64,000 bases of DNA from an uncultured Porphyromonas sp. (GTDB lineage: Bacteria > Bacteroidota > Bacteroidia > Bacteroidales > Porphyromonadaceae), in NCBI RefSeq assembly GCF_902489635.1, contig NZ_CABUAN010000008.1, positions 1-64,000 of the forward strand, given 5' to 3'. The notes below the pieces were generated by a model, which worked only from the letters and a program-made list of their open reading frames with translations, did not search any database and was not told the DNA's origin. The position numbers and the translations under genes are program-made. This document shows, piece by piece, positions 45,178 through 53,008 of this stretch. Position 1 is the first letter of the stretch, and each line of letters begins with the position of its first letter.

Positions 45178-46122
45178 TTACTTCTTCAGGAAAGCTAGCA
45201 GATTGTTCTCGATACGCTTAGCCACATCTTGGGTCTGCTCCTTGACGAAGGTCTTGCCCGTGATATGCTCGTAGAGCTCTATGTAGCGATCACTCACAGA
45301 GGCTGCATACTCAGGCGTGATGGTAGGCATCTTCTGCCCAGCCTTACCCTGGAAGCCCTGCTCTATGAGCCACTGACGGACGAACTCCTTCGAGAGCTGT
45401 CGCTGAGGCTCACCCTTAGCTTGGCGCTCCTCGTAACCCTCGAGGTAGAAGTAGCGAGAGGAGTCTGGCGTGTGGATCTCATCGATCAGGATCACCTTGC
45501 CATCCTTCTTACCAAACTCATACTTCGTGTCCACGAGGATCAGTCCCCGCTCACGAGCTATGCGTGTCCCCTCCTCAAAGAGTGTCTGCGTGTACTGCTC
45601 GATCACCTTGTAGTCCTCCTCCGAGATCAGTCCAGAGGCTATGATCTCCTCACGGCTAATGTTTTCGTCGTGACCCTCGTCAGCCTTGGTCGTTGGGGTG
45701 ATGATTGGGTGTGGGAGACGCTCATTCTCCTTCAGTCCCTCGGGTAGCTCTATACCGCAGATCGTGCGCTCGCCAGCCTGGTAAGCACGCCATGCGCTAC
45801 CAGCTATGTAGCCACGTACGATCATCTCCACCTTAAACGGCTCGCAGCGGTGTCCCACCGTAACCATCGGATCGGGAGTTGCTATCTTCCAGTTAGGTAC
45901 GAGATGTGCCGTAGCGTCGAGCTGCTCAGCAGCTATCTGGTTGAGCACCTGTCCCTTGTAGGGGATACCCTCAGGGAGTACCACGTCAAAGGCTGAGATC
46001 CTATCCGTAGCGACCATCGCTATCAGATCGCCCTCAAGGAAGTATACATCTCTCACCTTGCCATGAAAGACAGATTGGATACCTGGGAGAGATAGGTCGG
46101 TGTGTGTTAGTGCTTGATTCAT
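45178..46122 (-). CDS. purC: SAICAR synthase
   Basis: It joins CAIR and aspartate with ATP in purine synthesis. The 314 residues are of the longer type also seen in yeast. They contain G-K-V-R-D-V-Y (near 22), the R-G-Y-I-A-G-S-A-W segment (near 105), the T-P-T-T-K-A-D-E-G-H-D motif (near 141) and D-T-K-Y-E-F-G (near 198), followed by I-D-E-I-H-T-P-D-S-S-R-Y. It lies between phoH and ubiE. Confidence 0.96.
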   Translation of the reverse strand: MNQALTHTDLSLPGIQSVFHGKVRDVYFLEGDLIAMVATDRISAFDVVLPEGIPYKGQVLNQIAAEQLDATAHLVPNWKIATPDPMVTVGHRCEPFKVEMIVRGYIAGSAWRAYQAGERTICGIELPEGLKENERLPHPIITPTTKADEGHDENISREEIIASGLISEEDYKVIEQYTQTLFEEGTRIARERGLILVDTKYEFGKKDGKVILIDEIHTPDSSRYFYLEGYEERQAKGEPQRQLSKEFVRQWLIEQGFQGKAGQKMPTITPEYAASVSDRYIELYEHITGKTFVKEQTQDVAKRIENNLLAFLKK

Positions 46123-46162
46123 TGTATTATGATCAATAATTGATTTGCTAAAAGGCGCTTGC

Positions 46163-46188
46163 CCTCTCCTCAGCCTAGCCGGGAGAGG
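46163..46188 (-). terminator. Weak hairpin between phoH and purC
   Basis: The 7-bp stem CCTCTCC/GGAGAGG with a 12-nt loop lies in the 75-bp gap. It could weaken transcription from phoH into purC. The following sequence is only slightly T-rich. Confidence 0.45.
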
Positions 46189-46197
46189 ACAAAGTTT

Positions 46198-47220
46198 CTA
46201 TGAGTCTTTACTTTGATCCTTATCTAAGTCTATATCCTGCTGTTGGCGAGTCTCTTGTGTAGGCCGTCCGCCCTGCAGAGCTTGATGCTCATTGCGATCG
46301 TAAGCATCCACAACTAGCTGCACGATCGGGTGACGCACGATATCCTGCGCATCAAAGTAAACAAAAGGTATCTGCTCCACATCGCTCAGGATCCGCTCAG
46401 CAATGCGCAAGCCCGAGGTGACACCCCGTGGCAGGTCTACCTGCGAGAGGTCGCCCGTGATAATCATCTTGCTATTGCGTCCGAGACGCGTGAGAAACAT
46501 CTTCATCTGATGGTGGGTCGTATTCTGCGCCTCGTCTAGTATGACGACCGCATCGTTGAGCGTACGACCACGCATATAGGCTAGCGGAGCGATCTGTATC
46601 ACATCGCTCTCCATATAGGTGCGTAGGCGCTGTGTCGGGATCATCTCCTCGAGCGCATCGTAGAGAGGCTGGAGGTAAGGGTCGAGCTTGTCCTTCAGTT
46701 CGCCTGGTAGGAAGCCCAACTTCTCGCCCGCCTCGACAGCTGGACGCGAGAGTATGATACGTCGTACCTGCTTCTCCTTAAGAGCCTTGACCGCTAGTGC
46801 TATCGCTATATAAGTCTTACCCGTACCCGCAGGCCCGATCGCAAAGAGCATATCGTGATCTGCTATGGCCTCCACCATCTCACGCTGGTGAGCGCCTCGG
46901 TAACCTATACTACGTCCTCTCGCTCCATAGAGCAGATGATTGGGCGACACCTTGACCTCAGGGAGCTCCTCGCCCGTAGCCAGCTTGCGTATGGTCTGCT
47001 CCGTCAGGAGATTGTAGCGCGTGATGTGCTGGACTAGCTTATCGAGGAGTGCCGTCAAGAGCTGTATATCGGTCGTGTCACCCAGTATCTTGATGATCCG
47101 ATCATGAGCCACGATCCGCAGCTTAGGGTAGAGATTGCGTAGCAAGAGCAGGTACTCACGGTTAGGACCATAGAGTACTGCAGGATCTATCTCCTCTAGG
47201 ATATATAGTCTCTCTGTCAC
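46198..47220 (-). CDS. phoH: PhoH family ATPase
   Basis: A P-loop ATPase of the PhoH-like (PhoL) type, linked to RNA metabolism and often encoded near ybeY. The 340 residues show an N-terminal KH-like region, the Walker A motif G-P-A-G-T-G-K-T-Y (near 133), the V-I-L-D-E-A-Q-N Walker B motif (near 228) and T-G-D-L-S-Q-V-D-L (near 257). The start codon is GTG, 17 bp after the HIT gene stop. The C-terminal tail is Gln/Asp-rich. Confidence 0.93.
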   Translation of the reverse strand: MTERLYILEEIDPAVLYGPNREYLLLLRNLYPKLRIVAHDRIIKILGDTTDIQLLTALLDKLVQHITRYNLLTEQTIRKLATGEELPEVKVSPNHLLYGARGRSIGYRGAHQREMVEAIADHDMLFAIGPAGTGKTYIAIALAVKALKEKQVRRIILSRPAVEAGEKLGFLPGELKDKLDPYLQPLYDALEEMIPTQRLRTYMESDVIQIAPLAYMRGRTLNDAVVILDEAQNTTHHQMKMFLTRLGRNSKMIITGDLSQVDLPRGVTSGLRIAERILSDVEQIPFVYFDAQDIVRHPIVQLVVDAYDRNEHQALQGGRPTQETRQQQDIDLDKDQSKDS

Positions 47221-47237
47221 TAGGCTTTTGATACTCC

Positions 47238-47633
47238 TTATTTAATATAGGATGCTATCTCGGAGGCGATGCGAGCCATCTCCTCATCGGAAGGCTTCGT
47301 AGCGAGAGGTCCGTGAGCCACATCACCCTCACTATTGATCGGTATCAGATGCACATGGGCGTGCGGCACCTCGAGTCCTAGGACTAGCGTAGCCACCTTA
47401 CGGCAGTGCGTAGCCTCCTGTATAGCGCATGCCACCCGCTTGGAGAAAGCCATCAGCCCAGCCAGCTCCTCGTCCGTCAGATCGTAATAGTAGTCGACCT
47501 CACGCTTCGGGACCACCAGTGTATGCCCCAGCTGATAGGGATTGATGTCTAGAAATGCGTAGTGCTCCTCATCCTCTGCAATGCGGTAGGAGGGGATCTC
47601 ACCCGCTATGATGCGACTAAAGATTGTAGCCAT
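47238..47633 (-). CDS. HIT family nucleotide hydrolase
   Basis: HIT proteins cleave nucleoside phosphoramidates or similar nucleotides. The ATG chosen (M-A-T-I-F-S-R-I-I-A-G-E-I-P) gives 131 residues, the family norm. A longer frame would run into greA and add 24 unrelated residues. The active-site triad H-A-H-V-H-L-I-P is present near residue 96. It lies between greA and phoH in the same direction. Confidence 0.93.
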   Translation of the reverse strand: MATIFSRIIAGEIPSYRIAEDEEHYAFLDINPYQLGHTLVVPKREVDYYYDLTDEELAGLMAFSKRVACAIQEATHCRKVATLVLGLEVPHAHVHLIPINSEGDVAHGPLATKPSDEEMARIASEIASYIK

Positions 47634-47679
47634 AGAGCATTCGTTTTTTGGGGGGAAAGTATTCAAGCAGCGTAGCCGC

Positions 47680-48150
47680 CTATCGAGTGATCTCCAGGAT
47701 CTCAAAGACCAGCGTACCCGCAGGCACCTGTATCTCCGCTATATCACCCACCTTCTTGCCGAGGAGACCCTTAGCAATGGGTGTATTGACCGAGATCTTG
47801 TTTTCCTTAAAGTTTGCTTCAGCATCAGAGACGATGTAGTAGCTCTTCTCCTCGCCCTTCTTCTTGTTGAGTAGGCGCACATGGTTCAGTATCTGCACCT
47901 CATCAGTCTTAATCTGCGAAGGCTCCAATACACGTGCATTACCCAGCTGAGCCTTGAGCATAGCGATCTTGTCCTCGAGATGAGCCTGCGCCTCCTTAGC
48001 AGCATCGTACTCAGCATTCTCCGACAGATCTCCCTTGTCACGAGCCTCAGCAATCTGCTGTGTGACCTTAGGACGCTCCTCAGCCTCCAGTTGCTTGATC
48101 GTATTGTTGAGGGCATCGTATCCCTCTTGGGTCATATAGTAATATCCCAT
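47680..48150 (-). CDS. greA: Transcription elongation factor GreA
   Basis: It frees stalled RNA polymerase by stimulating cleavage of backtracked RNA. The 156 residues have the N-terminal coiled coil with the acidic tip (G-D-L-S-E-N-A-E-Y-D-A-A, near 40) and the C-terminal FKBP-like domain (N-T-P-I-A-K-G-L-L-G-K-K-V-G-D). It is first of the minus-strand series greA-HIT-phoH-purC-ubiE-aroE. Confidence 0.96.
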   Translation of the reverse strand: MGYYYMTQEGYDALNNTIKQLEAEERPKVTQQIAEARDKGDLSENAEYDAAKEAQAHLEDKIAMLKAQLGNARVLEPSQIKTDEVQILNHVRLLNKKKGEEKSYYIVSDAEANFKENKISVNTPIAKGLLGKKVGDIAEIQVPAGTLVFEILEITR

Positions 48151-48373
48151 AGATATAGATTAGGTGATAATGATTTCTAATTCAGTCTAGTGCATATCCT
48201 ATGAGTCGCACCACGCGGGCCATCTCTCGGCTGGCGAAAGCACCTCATAGATACAAAACAAATGAGGACTTACTCCCACACAGCACCCTCTATCATCTAG
48301 AAGAGCCACATCAGAGAAGCCTCGTCACATATTGAGATGTGCTACGCCGTCTGCACACCTCCCTTACTGGGTG

Positions 48374-48381
48374 CAAAGGTA
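48374..48381 (-). promoter_or_regulatory. Promoter -7 box upstream of greA
   Basis: On the minus strand this reads TACCTTTG, an exact -7 match, about 225 bp upstream of greA; the leader would be unusually long. MITE copy C begins about 97 bp further upstream. Confidence 0.5.
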
Positions 48382-48477
48382 CTAAAAAAACGTTTCACCC
48401 CCTTTCCTTTACTCCCCCCTCCCCTCCGATCGCTCTGTCAGGAGCTACACACGAGCGACAAGCAAGACATAGATGAG

Positions 48478-48652
48478 GAGACTGTTGCAAAAGTCAACAG
48501 TCTCACAATCTTGCTTGCAAGATTGTCCTGACTTTGCAGAAAGGATGAAGCGCAAGGCGCTGAGGGTGAGGTCTGAAGGGAGCATACCTCCGTATGTGAC
48601 CGAAGCCGAATCCCGAAAGCAACACAGCGATGCGCCTTTATGCAATAGTCTC
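48478..48652 (+). mobile_element. 175-bp MITE, copy C
   Basis: It is identical to copy A except for two substitutions. The 5-bp direct repeats ATGAG at 48473-48477 and 48653-48657 flank it exactly. It lies in the greA upstream region, next to another repeat cluster. Confidence 0.92.
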
Positions 48653-48689
48653 ATGAGGTCACTATATATAGTGTGTCCGCCATGGATTA

Positions 48690-48724
48690 GCTGTTGGCTG
48701 TTAGCTATTGGCTGTTAGCTATCG
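48690..48724 (+). repeat. 14-bp tandem units (GCTGTTAGCTATTG type)
   Basis: Two and a half imperfect copies of GCTGTTAGCTATTG. The reverse complement of this motif resembles the AATAGCC repeats upstream of the dcw promoter (33826-33846), so the two stretches may share an origin. Confidence 0.6.
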
Positions 48725-48752
48725 GAACCATCGGAGCTATCAGAGTGATCGG

Positions 48753-49083
48753 ATCTCTAATCTCTAACTTCTAATCTCTAACTTCTAACCTCCAACCTCT
48801 ATTTACATATCTTTACGGGGAAATTCGTCCGATTCCCTCCTTTCTCGAATATCCACGTGGGAAATCTCAAATCTCCACGTGGATATTTTTTATTTTCCAC
48901 GTGGGCGTCATTCATTTCCTCCGAAGTTTCATTTGATTCCTCCGAGGAATTTTTTATTTCCTACCTGGGAAATAAAAAATTTCCACGTGGGAATTTCGAA
49001 ATATCCACGTGGAAATCAGTTTTCCTCGACGTCGCGCCGTTTTGATATGTAGTCAGTTCTAAATTATTGTGACTAGCCAGCAT
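48753..49083 (+). repeat. Long dispersed repeat (about 330 bp), copy 2, containing CACGTGG block 6
   Basis: It has the same order of parts as 33413-33741: pyrimidine-rich tandem, terminator-like hairpin AATATCCACGTGG/CCACGTGGATATT with T run (48848-48893), 21-bp units, GAATTTTTTATTTCC hairpin, CCACGTGG boxes and the 'taaattattgtgactagccag' tail. There is no gene from 48151 to 49333; 49084-49216 holds only an imperfect 14-bp palindrome (49175-49188). Confidence 0.85.
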
Positions 49084-49216
49084 CGACTCTTTCCAGCCAA
49101 GTATGACGCATCATAATCGAATTTTTCAAGAGCCTCGCACAGCGATAGACGAGGAATATAGAGGTAAACGAGCTCATTGTACATAATGCGTCAGCCCTGT
49201 TCGTTCCTCGGGCAGC

Positions 49217-49320
49217 ATCGCCCCAGCTATTCGATTTTTTGTACCTTCGCACTAGATGAGTAGGAGAAGCCTTCGCTTGAAGTGAGCCTCCGCCAGACTC
49301 AGATACGATCTCTCCCCAGC
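49217..49320 (+). repeat. Partial duplicate of the ssrA leader and promoter
   Basis: About 104 bp match 50878-50982 at roughly 85-90%. The -7 box has become TACCTTCG (49242-49249), one change from the ssrA copy TACCTTTG. The small hairpin (CTTCGCTT/AAGTGAG) is kept with wobble pairs. Just after it the sequence changes abruptly into the truncated transposase gene. Confidence 0.8.
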
Positions 49321-49336
49321 CTATATAAGCGCAGTG

Positions 49337-49894
49337 ATGGAGTACCAGCCTAAAGCTCAGATAGTCTTAGATCACTTTCATATTATGAAGTTGATGAATG
49401 AGAAGATAGATGCTCTTCGCAGAGACCTGTATAGAGAGGAGACAGATCTCAACAAGCGTAAGGTCATCAAAGGTGTTAGGTATTTACTTCTATTAAATGG
49501 AGCGGACGTAATGGATGCGTATCACCGCACAAGACTAGATAATGTGCTGGCTATGAACAAGCCTCTAGCTATAGCATATTACCTTAAGGAAGATCTTAGA
49601 CTATTCTGGCAGCAGGGCTCAAAAGAAAAGGCTGAACTGTTTTTAAAGAAGTGGCTCGAACAAGCAGATGATTCGGGTGTCAGGCATGTCAAACAAATAG
49701 CTAAAACCATCAGGCTCTATCAATGGGGCATTCTAAACTGGTATGACCACCGCATTTCCAATGGAGTGGTCGAAGGAATCAATAACAAAGTCAAAGTCCT
49801 CAAAAGGGTTGCCTACGGATACAGAGATATAGACTACTTTCAACTAAGACTTTTTGCTCTCCACGATCAGGTCATCACACAAAATCTCGGATGA
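49337..49894 (+). pseudogene. C-terminal remnant of an ISL3-type transposase
   Basis: About 185 residues matching the end of an ISL3-family DDE transposase: I-V-L-D-H-F-H-I-M-K-L-M-N near the start and N-G-V-V-E-G-I-N-N-K-V-K near 145, with the last catalytic Glu. The N-terminal half, including zinc-finger and first Asp regions, is missing; the frame opens straight out of the duplicated ssrA leader. Base composition is clearly more AT-rich than the neighbours, suggesting a foreign source. It cannot be active as it stands. Confidence 0.85.
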
Positions 49895-49948
49895 ACCAGA
49901 AATTAGAAGATAGATTTCATGTATAAATGGATACTCTAAGGAAGCGTT

Positions 49949-50689
49949 ATGTACAGTTATTATTCAAAGAATTTAGACGAATTAGTTGCATTAGTGATGC
50001 AAAACCAAGCAGAGAAGGTAATTGCTCTGATTGAGTCTGGCAAATTTAATAAGAGCCTTTTAGGGGATATTGGCTGTTGTGAACACCCCTTGCCATTGTA
50101 TAAATTGTCCCTATGCAATATGATCTTGCTTGATACTGACGGATGGAGAAGTAATTTCTTGCCTATAGTAGAGCGAAATAGACAAAACTGTAGGCGGTTA
50201 TTGAATTACTGGGAGAAGAGGTGGAGCTATCCTATTGACATGCCAATGGATTTTGAAACATATCGATACGAATGTGCTTATTTCAAAGATTGGGATATGG
50301 ATGAATTGCTTGATGGTGATATGAATGAGCTAAGAGCAATGGGATATGATGAGAATGAAGTAGAACTGTGCTATGCTGTATTGACCTACAAAGCAGATCT
50401 GATTCAAAAACAGATAGCCTTGGGAACGAATCCAGATGTTTATATCTCAGCCTCTCTCGCTCCAGGCAAGGGAGAAGCTTGTGATGGTGAAAGCTACAAT
50501 GCTTTAGATTTTTGTTACACAGTCTATTGTGATGCTTTTGATTGTCACGAATTAGGTGTTTTTTGGAGTGATCCAGAGGTTAGGGAAGTTCAGGCACGAG
50601 ATGTATATTTGCTTTTAGAAGCGGCAGCCTATAAAGATCTAGAAGAGAGGCTGGAAAAACTAAAATATAGAGCAATAGATAATTGTTGA
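49949..50689 (+). CDS. Hypothetical protein, possibly acquired
   Basis: I do not recognise this 246-residue protein. It has no signal peptide or membrane helix and is acidic (many Asp/Glu, pI likely low). It is rich in Cys (about ten), Tyr and Trp, with a helical look; the first 60 residues (V-M-Q-N-Q-A-E-K-V-I-A-L-I-E-S-G-K-F) faintly resemble an ankyrin-type helix pair. Small acidic AT-rich orphans beside IS remnants are often immunity proteins against toxins, but nothing here proves that. It lies 54 bp after the transposase remnant and is followed by hairpins. Confidence 0.75.
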   Translation: MYSYYSKNLDELVALVMQNQAEKVIALIESGKFNKSLLGDIGCCEHPLPLYKLSLCNMILLDTDGWRSNFLPIVERNRQNCRRLLNYWEKRWSYPIDMPMDFETYRYECAYFKDWDMDELLDGDMNELRAMGYDENEVELCYAVLTYKADLIQKQIALGTNPDVYISASLAPGKGEACDGESYNALDFCYTVYCDAFDCHELGVFWSDPEVREVQARDVYLLLEAAAYKDLEERLEKLKYRAIDNC

Positions 50690-50726
50690 ATGCAGTCCAT
50701 TTTATCTGTGGATTTAATCATCAAAA

Positions 50727-50758
50727 TGCACATAATCACTTGTGCATGATTATGTGCA
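50727..50758. terminator. 12-bp perfect inverted repeat after the hypothetical gene
   Basis: TGCACATAATCA and TGATTATGTGCA pair perfectly around an 8-nt loop, 38 bp past the stop codon. No T run follows. It may be a terminator or the end of the acquired segment. Confidence 0.6.
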
Positions 50759-50813
50759 GATTCAATAATTAGACACTGATTAACAGAGCGATATGTATCG
50801 CTTTAGTTGTCAA

Positions 50814-50850
50814 AATGGGGCTGGGGATCTTCTCTGCTAGCCCCATTCTT
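50814..50850 (+). terminator. Intrinsic terminator upstream of the ssrA leader
   Basis: The stem AATGGGGCT/AGCCCCATT with a 16-nt loop and a following T-rich run isolates the islet from ssrA. Confidence 0.7.
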
Positions 50851-50877
50851 TATATCTTCCACTTGGGTTAGATTCCA

Positions 50878-50982
50878 CATCGCGCCAGCTATTCGATTTT
50901 TTGTACCTTTGCGCCAGATGAGTAGGAGGAGTCCTCGCTTGAAGCGAGCCTCCACTAGACTCAGATACGATCTCTCCTCAGC
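50878..50982 (+). promoter_or_regulatory. ssrA promoter and 5' leader (original copy of the duplicated segment)
   Basis: It includes the exact -7 box TACCTTTG (50904-50911). A small hairpin CTCGCTT/AAGCGAG follows. Transcription from here gives a precursor with about 110 nt before mature tmRNA. The segment is repeated at 49217-49320. Confidence 0.65.
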
Positions 50983-51030
50983 TGAGCGATATAGCGATAC
51001 GCTAGTCTGGGAGACGCAACATACACTCTT

Positions 51031-51431
51031 GGGGCTGATTGGCTTTGACAGCGTGTTGTAGTGATTCGTAAGCATGTGGTGCCTGCTGTGACGCACCTTA
51101 AAACCTTACTGCGAACCTTTCTAAATGGCGAAAACAACTTTGCTCTCGCTGCGTAGTCGAAGTATAGTACACTAACGCTTCATCCCAGGCATAGATGCCG
51201 GGACGAGACATCACCCAGGGGGCCGTTGCTCCGAGGCGCTCTGATACGGTGGTGCATGGATATCGGGGATCGGATGGTGTAGCCTCGTACATCGTCTTAA
51301 ACTTTAGAGGATAAGGCTTTAGCTCGGTCGCTGTGCTCGTGAGTTGAGGCCCGACAATCAAAGTACAGCTAAACATGTAGAAAGCGCTTTGCCACCATGT
51401 TTGGACCGGGGTTCAATTCCCCGCAGCTCCA
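51031..51431 (+). ncRNA. ssrA: tmRNA (ssrA)
   Basis: It rescues stalled ribosomes by acting first as tRNA-Ala, then as a short message that tags the product for degradation. The acceptor stem is GGGGCTG (51031-51037) with CAGCTCC (51424-51430). The T arm GGGGTTCAATTCCCC is clear. The message part, after AAT at about 51124, encodes G-E-N-N-F-A-L-A-A followed by TAG, close to the usual Bacteroidota tag. CCA is not encoded (CAA follows the discriminator A) and must be added. A terminator follows at 51448-51487. Confidence 0.93.
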
Positions 51432-51447
51432 CAACCCCACAGACAGT

Positions 51448-51487
51448 TAAGTCCCTTCGACTGGGTACGCCTAGTCGGAGGGACTTA
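51448..51487 (+). terminator. Terminator of ssrA
   Basis: A 15-bp stem TAAGTCCCTTCGACT/AGTCGGAGGGACTTA with one mismatch, directly after tmRNA and followed by a T-rich run. Confidence 0.85.
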
Positions 51488-51510
51488 TCTTATATGGTCA
51501 CTTACATAAA

Positions 51511-51685
51511 GAGACTGTTGCATAAAGGCGAATCGCTGTGTTGCTTTCGGGATTCGGCTTCGGTCACATACGGAGGTATGCTCCCTTCAGACCTCACCCT
51601 CAGCGCCTTGCGCTTCATCCTTTCTGCAAAGTCAGAACAATCTTGCGAGCAAGATTGTGAGACTGTTGACTTTTGCAACAGTCTC
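51511..51685 (-). mobile_element. 175-bp MITE, copy D
   Basis: Its orientation is opposite to copies A and C. Both terminal repeats read GAGACTGTTGCA exactly in this copy, making it the best-preserved end pair. The 5-bp direct repeats ATAAA at 51506-51510 and 51686-51690 flank it. It is inserted 24 bp beyond the ssrA terminator. Confidence 0.92.
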
Positions 51686-51820
51686 ATAAAGAGCCGATCG
51701 GGCACCTGCTACCGCATAGTAGGTATTTATCACTAGCACTGCATACTAGATGAAGCATTATCTTTGTCTCCACAGAGCACCTAAGCCCATCCATAGACTC
51801 ACACAAAAGACCATACAGCT

Positions 51821-52756
51821 ATGAGTATTACCTACAGAGTGGCAGCCTCAATAGTGAGACTCCTAAACATTAAGAGACTCTTTAGAATGTCAGAAGCAAA
51901 GATCCTCGCCTTTGCGACTAAGCAGTCTAATAAGTTCAGGCTTCGGCTAGATCAATTCAAGGACTATCACTGCTCCATAGAGGAGGTCGATGGCTTTAAG
52001 TGTATCAAGCTACAGGCGACTCCTAAGCCCGCTGCAAAAGCTGTCCTGCTACTTTATGGCGGAGGATATGTCACGCCACCAGATGCGAGAGACTTCAAGA
52101 TAGCCAAGAGGATTGTCGATCAGACGGGGAGCGATGTGTGGTTTTTCCTTTACCCCCTTATTTTGGAGCAAACACTCGAGGTGACCTTTGAGAAGACGCA
52201 TCAGCTCTATCGGCTTATGCTCGAGCAGTACGCTCCTGAGCAAATATCGATCTTAGGCTTCTCCTCAGGAGCTTGTCTCGCTATCGGGATAGGACAATAC
52301 AATAATGAGCAGCGTATGCAGCTACCTAGCCCCAGACAAATCATAGCGGTCTCTCCTGGAGGAATCCCCCTCTCGCTTTGTGAGGGACATGAAGACATGG
52401 CAGACGAAGATGCAGACTTCATCGCCTCTCTAAAGGCTCTCTCGGCGCAAGACATAATCGTCGACTACCATTACTTCGGCACCGTCGCTTCGATAATGAA
52501 CCGACACAAGCGACTGCCTGACTATATGATCAACAGCTGCGTGGGCGACTTCTCGCACTTCCCCAAGACCTACCTCTACTATGGGTCGCACGAGTGTCTC
52601 TACGCTTGCGCTCCCTACTATAAGCGTGCATTCGTCCAGTATGGGGTCCCCTATGAGATACATATCGGTGAGGGACTGTGCCACTGCTATCCGCTCTTCC
52701 GCTTCTTTCCAGAGGGACGTAAGGCTCAGAACGAAATCATCAATCGCCTAAGATAA
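51821..52756 (+). CDS. Alpha/beta hydrolase (esterase-like)
   Basis: A 311-residue cytoplasmic hydrolase of the hormone-sensitive-lipase-like type. The oxyanion region L-L-Y-G-G-G-Y (79-83) replaces the classic H-G-G-G. The nucleophile is Ser148 in G-F-S-S-G. The likely acid is in G-S-H-E near 265, and the likely His is in L-C-H-C-Y-P near 288. The substrate is unknown; an acetyl or short acyl ester is typical. It stands alone between MITE copy D and ftsK. No clear -7 box was found. Confidence 0.85.
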   Translation: MSITYRVAASIVRLLNIKRLFRMSEAKILAFATKQSNKFRLRLDQFKDYHCSIEEVDGFKCIKLQATPKPAAKAVLLLYGGGYVTPPDARDFKIAKRIVDQTGSDVWFFLYPLILEQTLEVTFEKTHQLYRLMLEQYAPEQISILGFSSGACLAIGIGQYNNEQRMQLPSPRQIIAVSPGGIPLSLCEGHEDMADEDADFIASLKALSAQDIIVDYHYFGTVASIMNRHKRLPDYMINSCVGDFSHFPKTYLYYGSHECLYACAPYYKRAFVQYGVPYEIHIGEGLCHCYPLFRFFPEGRKAQNEIINRLR

Positions 52757-53000
52757 GCGTAGCGCACCTTCCCAAGCGAATGGGAGTCTTACGTGAGAGC
52801 TTTGCAAAATCCTCCTAGTAGGAAAGGAGTTTCTATCCAAAAGCACTTGCGATACCTTCCGTAAAGAATTAAAGTAGGGCTCTTAGGGACTAACCAAGAA
52901 CCCTATATGTCGCTATGCGCAATGGTAATCAGCGACAGGCGGTGCCACATGCTAATGCGATCGGACATGTGGAGTGGTGTGCCATTGGCGTAAAAATCGT
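52757..53000 (+). other. Intergenic region without recognised features
   Basis: The gap between the hydrolase gene and the ftsK promoter. A weak hairpin (AGGGCTCTT/AAGAACCCT, 52876-52904, one mismatch) could be a terminator. I see nothing else. Confidence 0.5.
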
Positions 53001-53008
53001 TACCTTTG
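53001..53008 (+). promoter_or_regulatory. Promoter -7 box of ftsK
   Basis: TACCTTTG, an exact -7 match, 74 bp upstream of the preferred ftsK start. Because it lies inside any longer upstream reading of ftsK, it supports the ATG at 53082. Confidence 0.6.

Noticed and set aside
47634..47705. N-terminal extension of the HIT protein overlapping greA
   Set aside because: HIT proteins start at M-A-T-I-F-x-R; the extension would overlap the greA stop and resembles nothing.
50803..51376. Open frames over the ssrA leader and tmRNA
   Set aside because: The region is explained by tmRNA and its promoter; the frames are on the opposite strand or overlap structured RNA.
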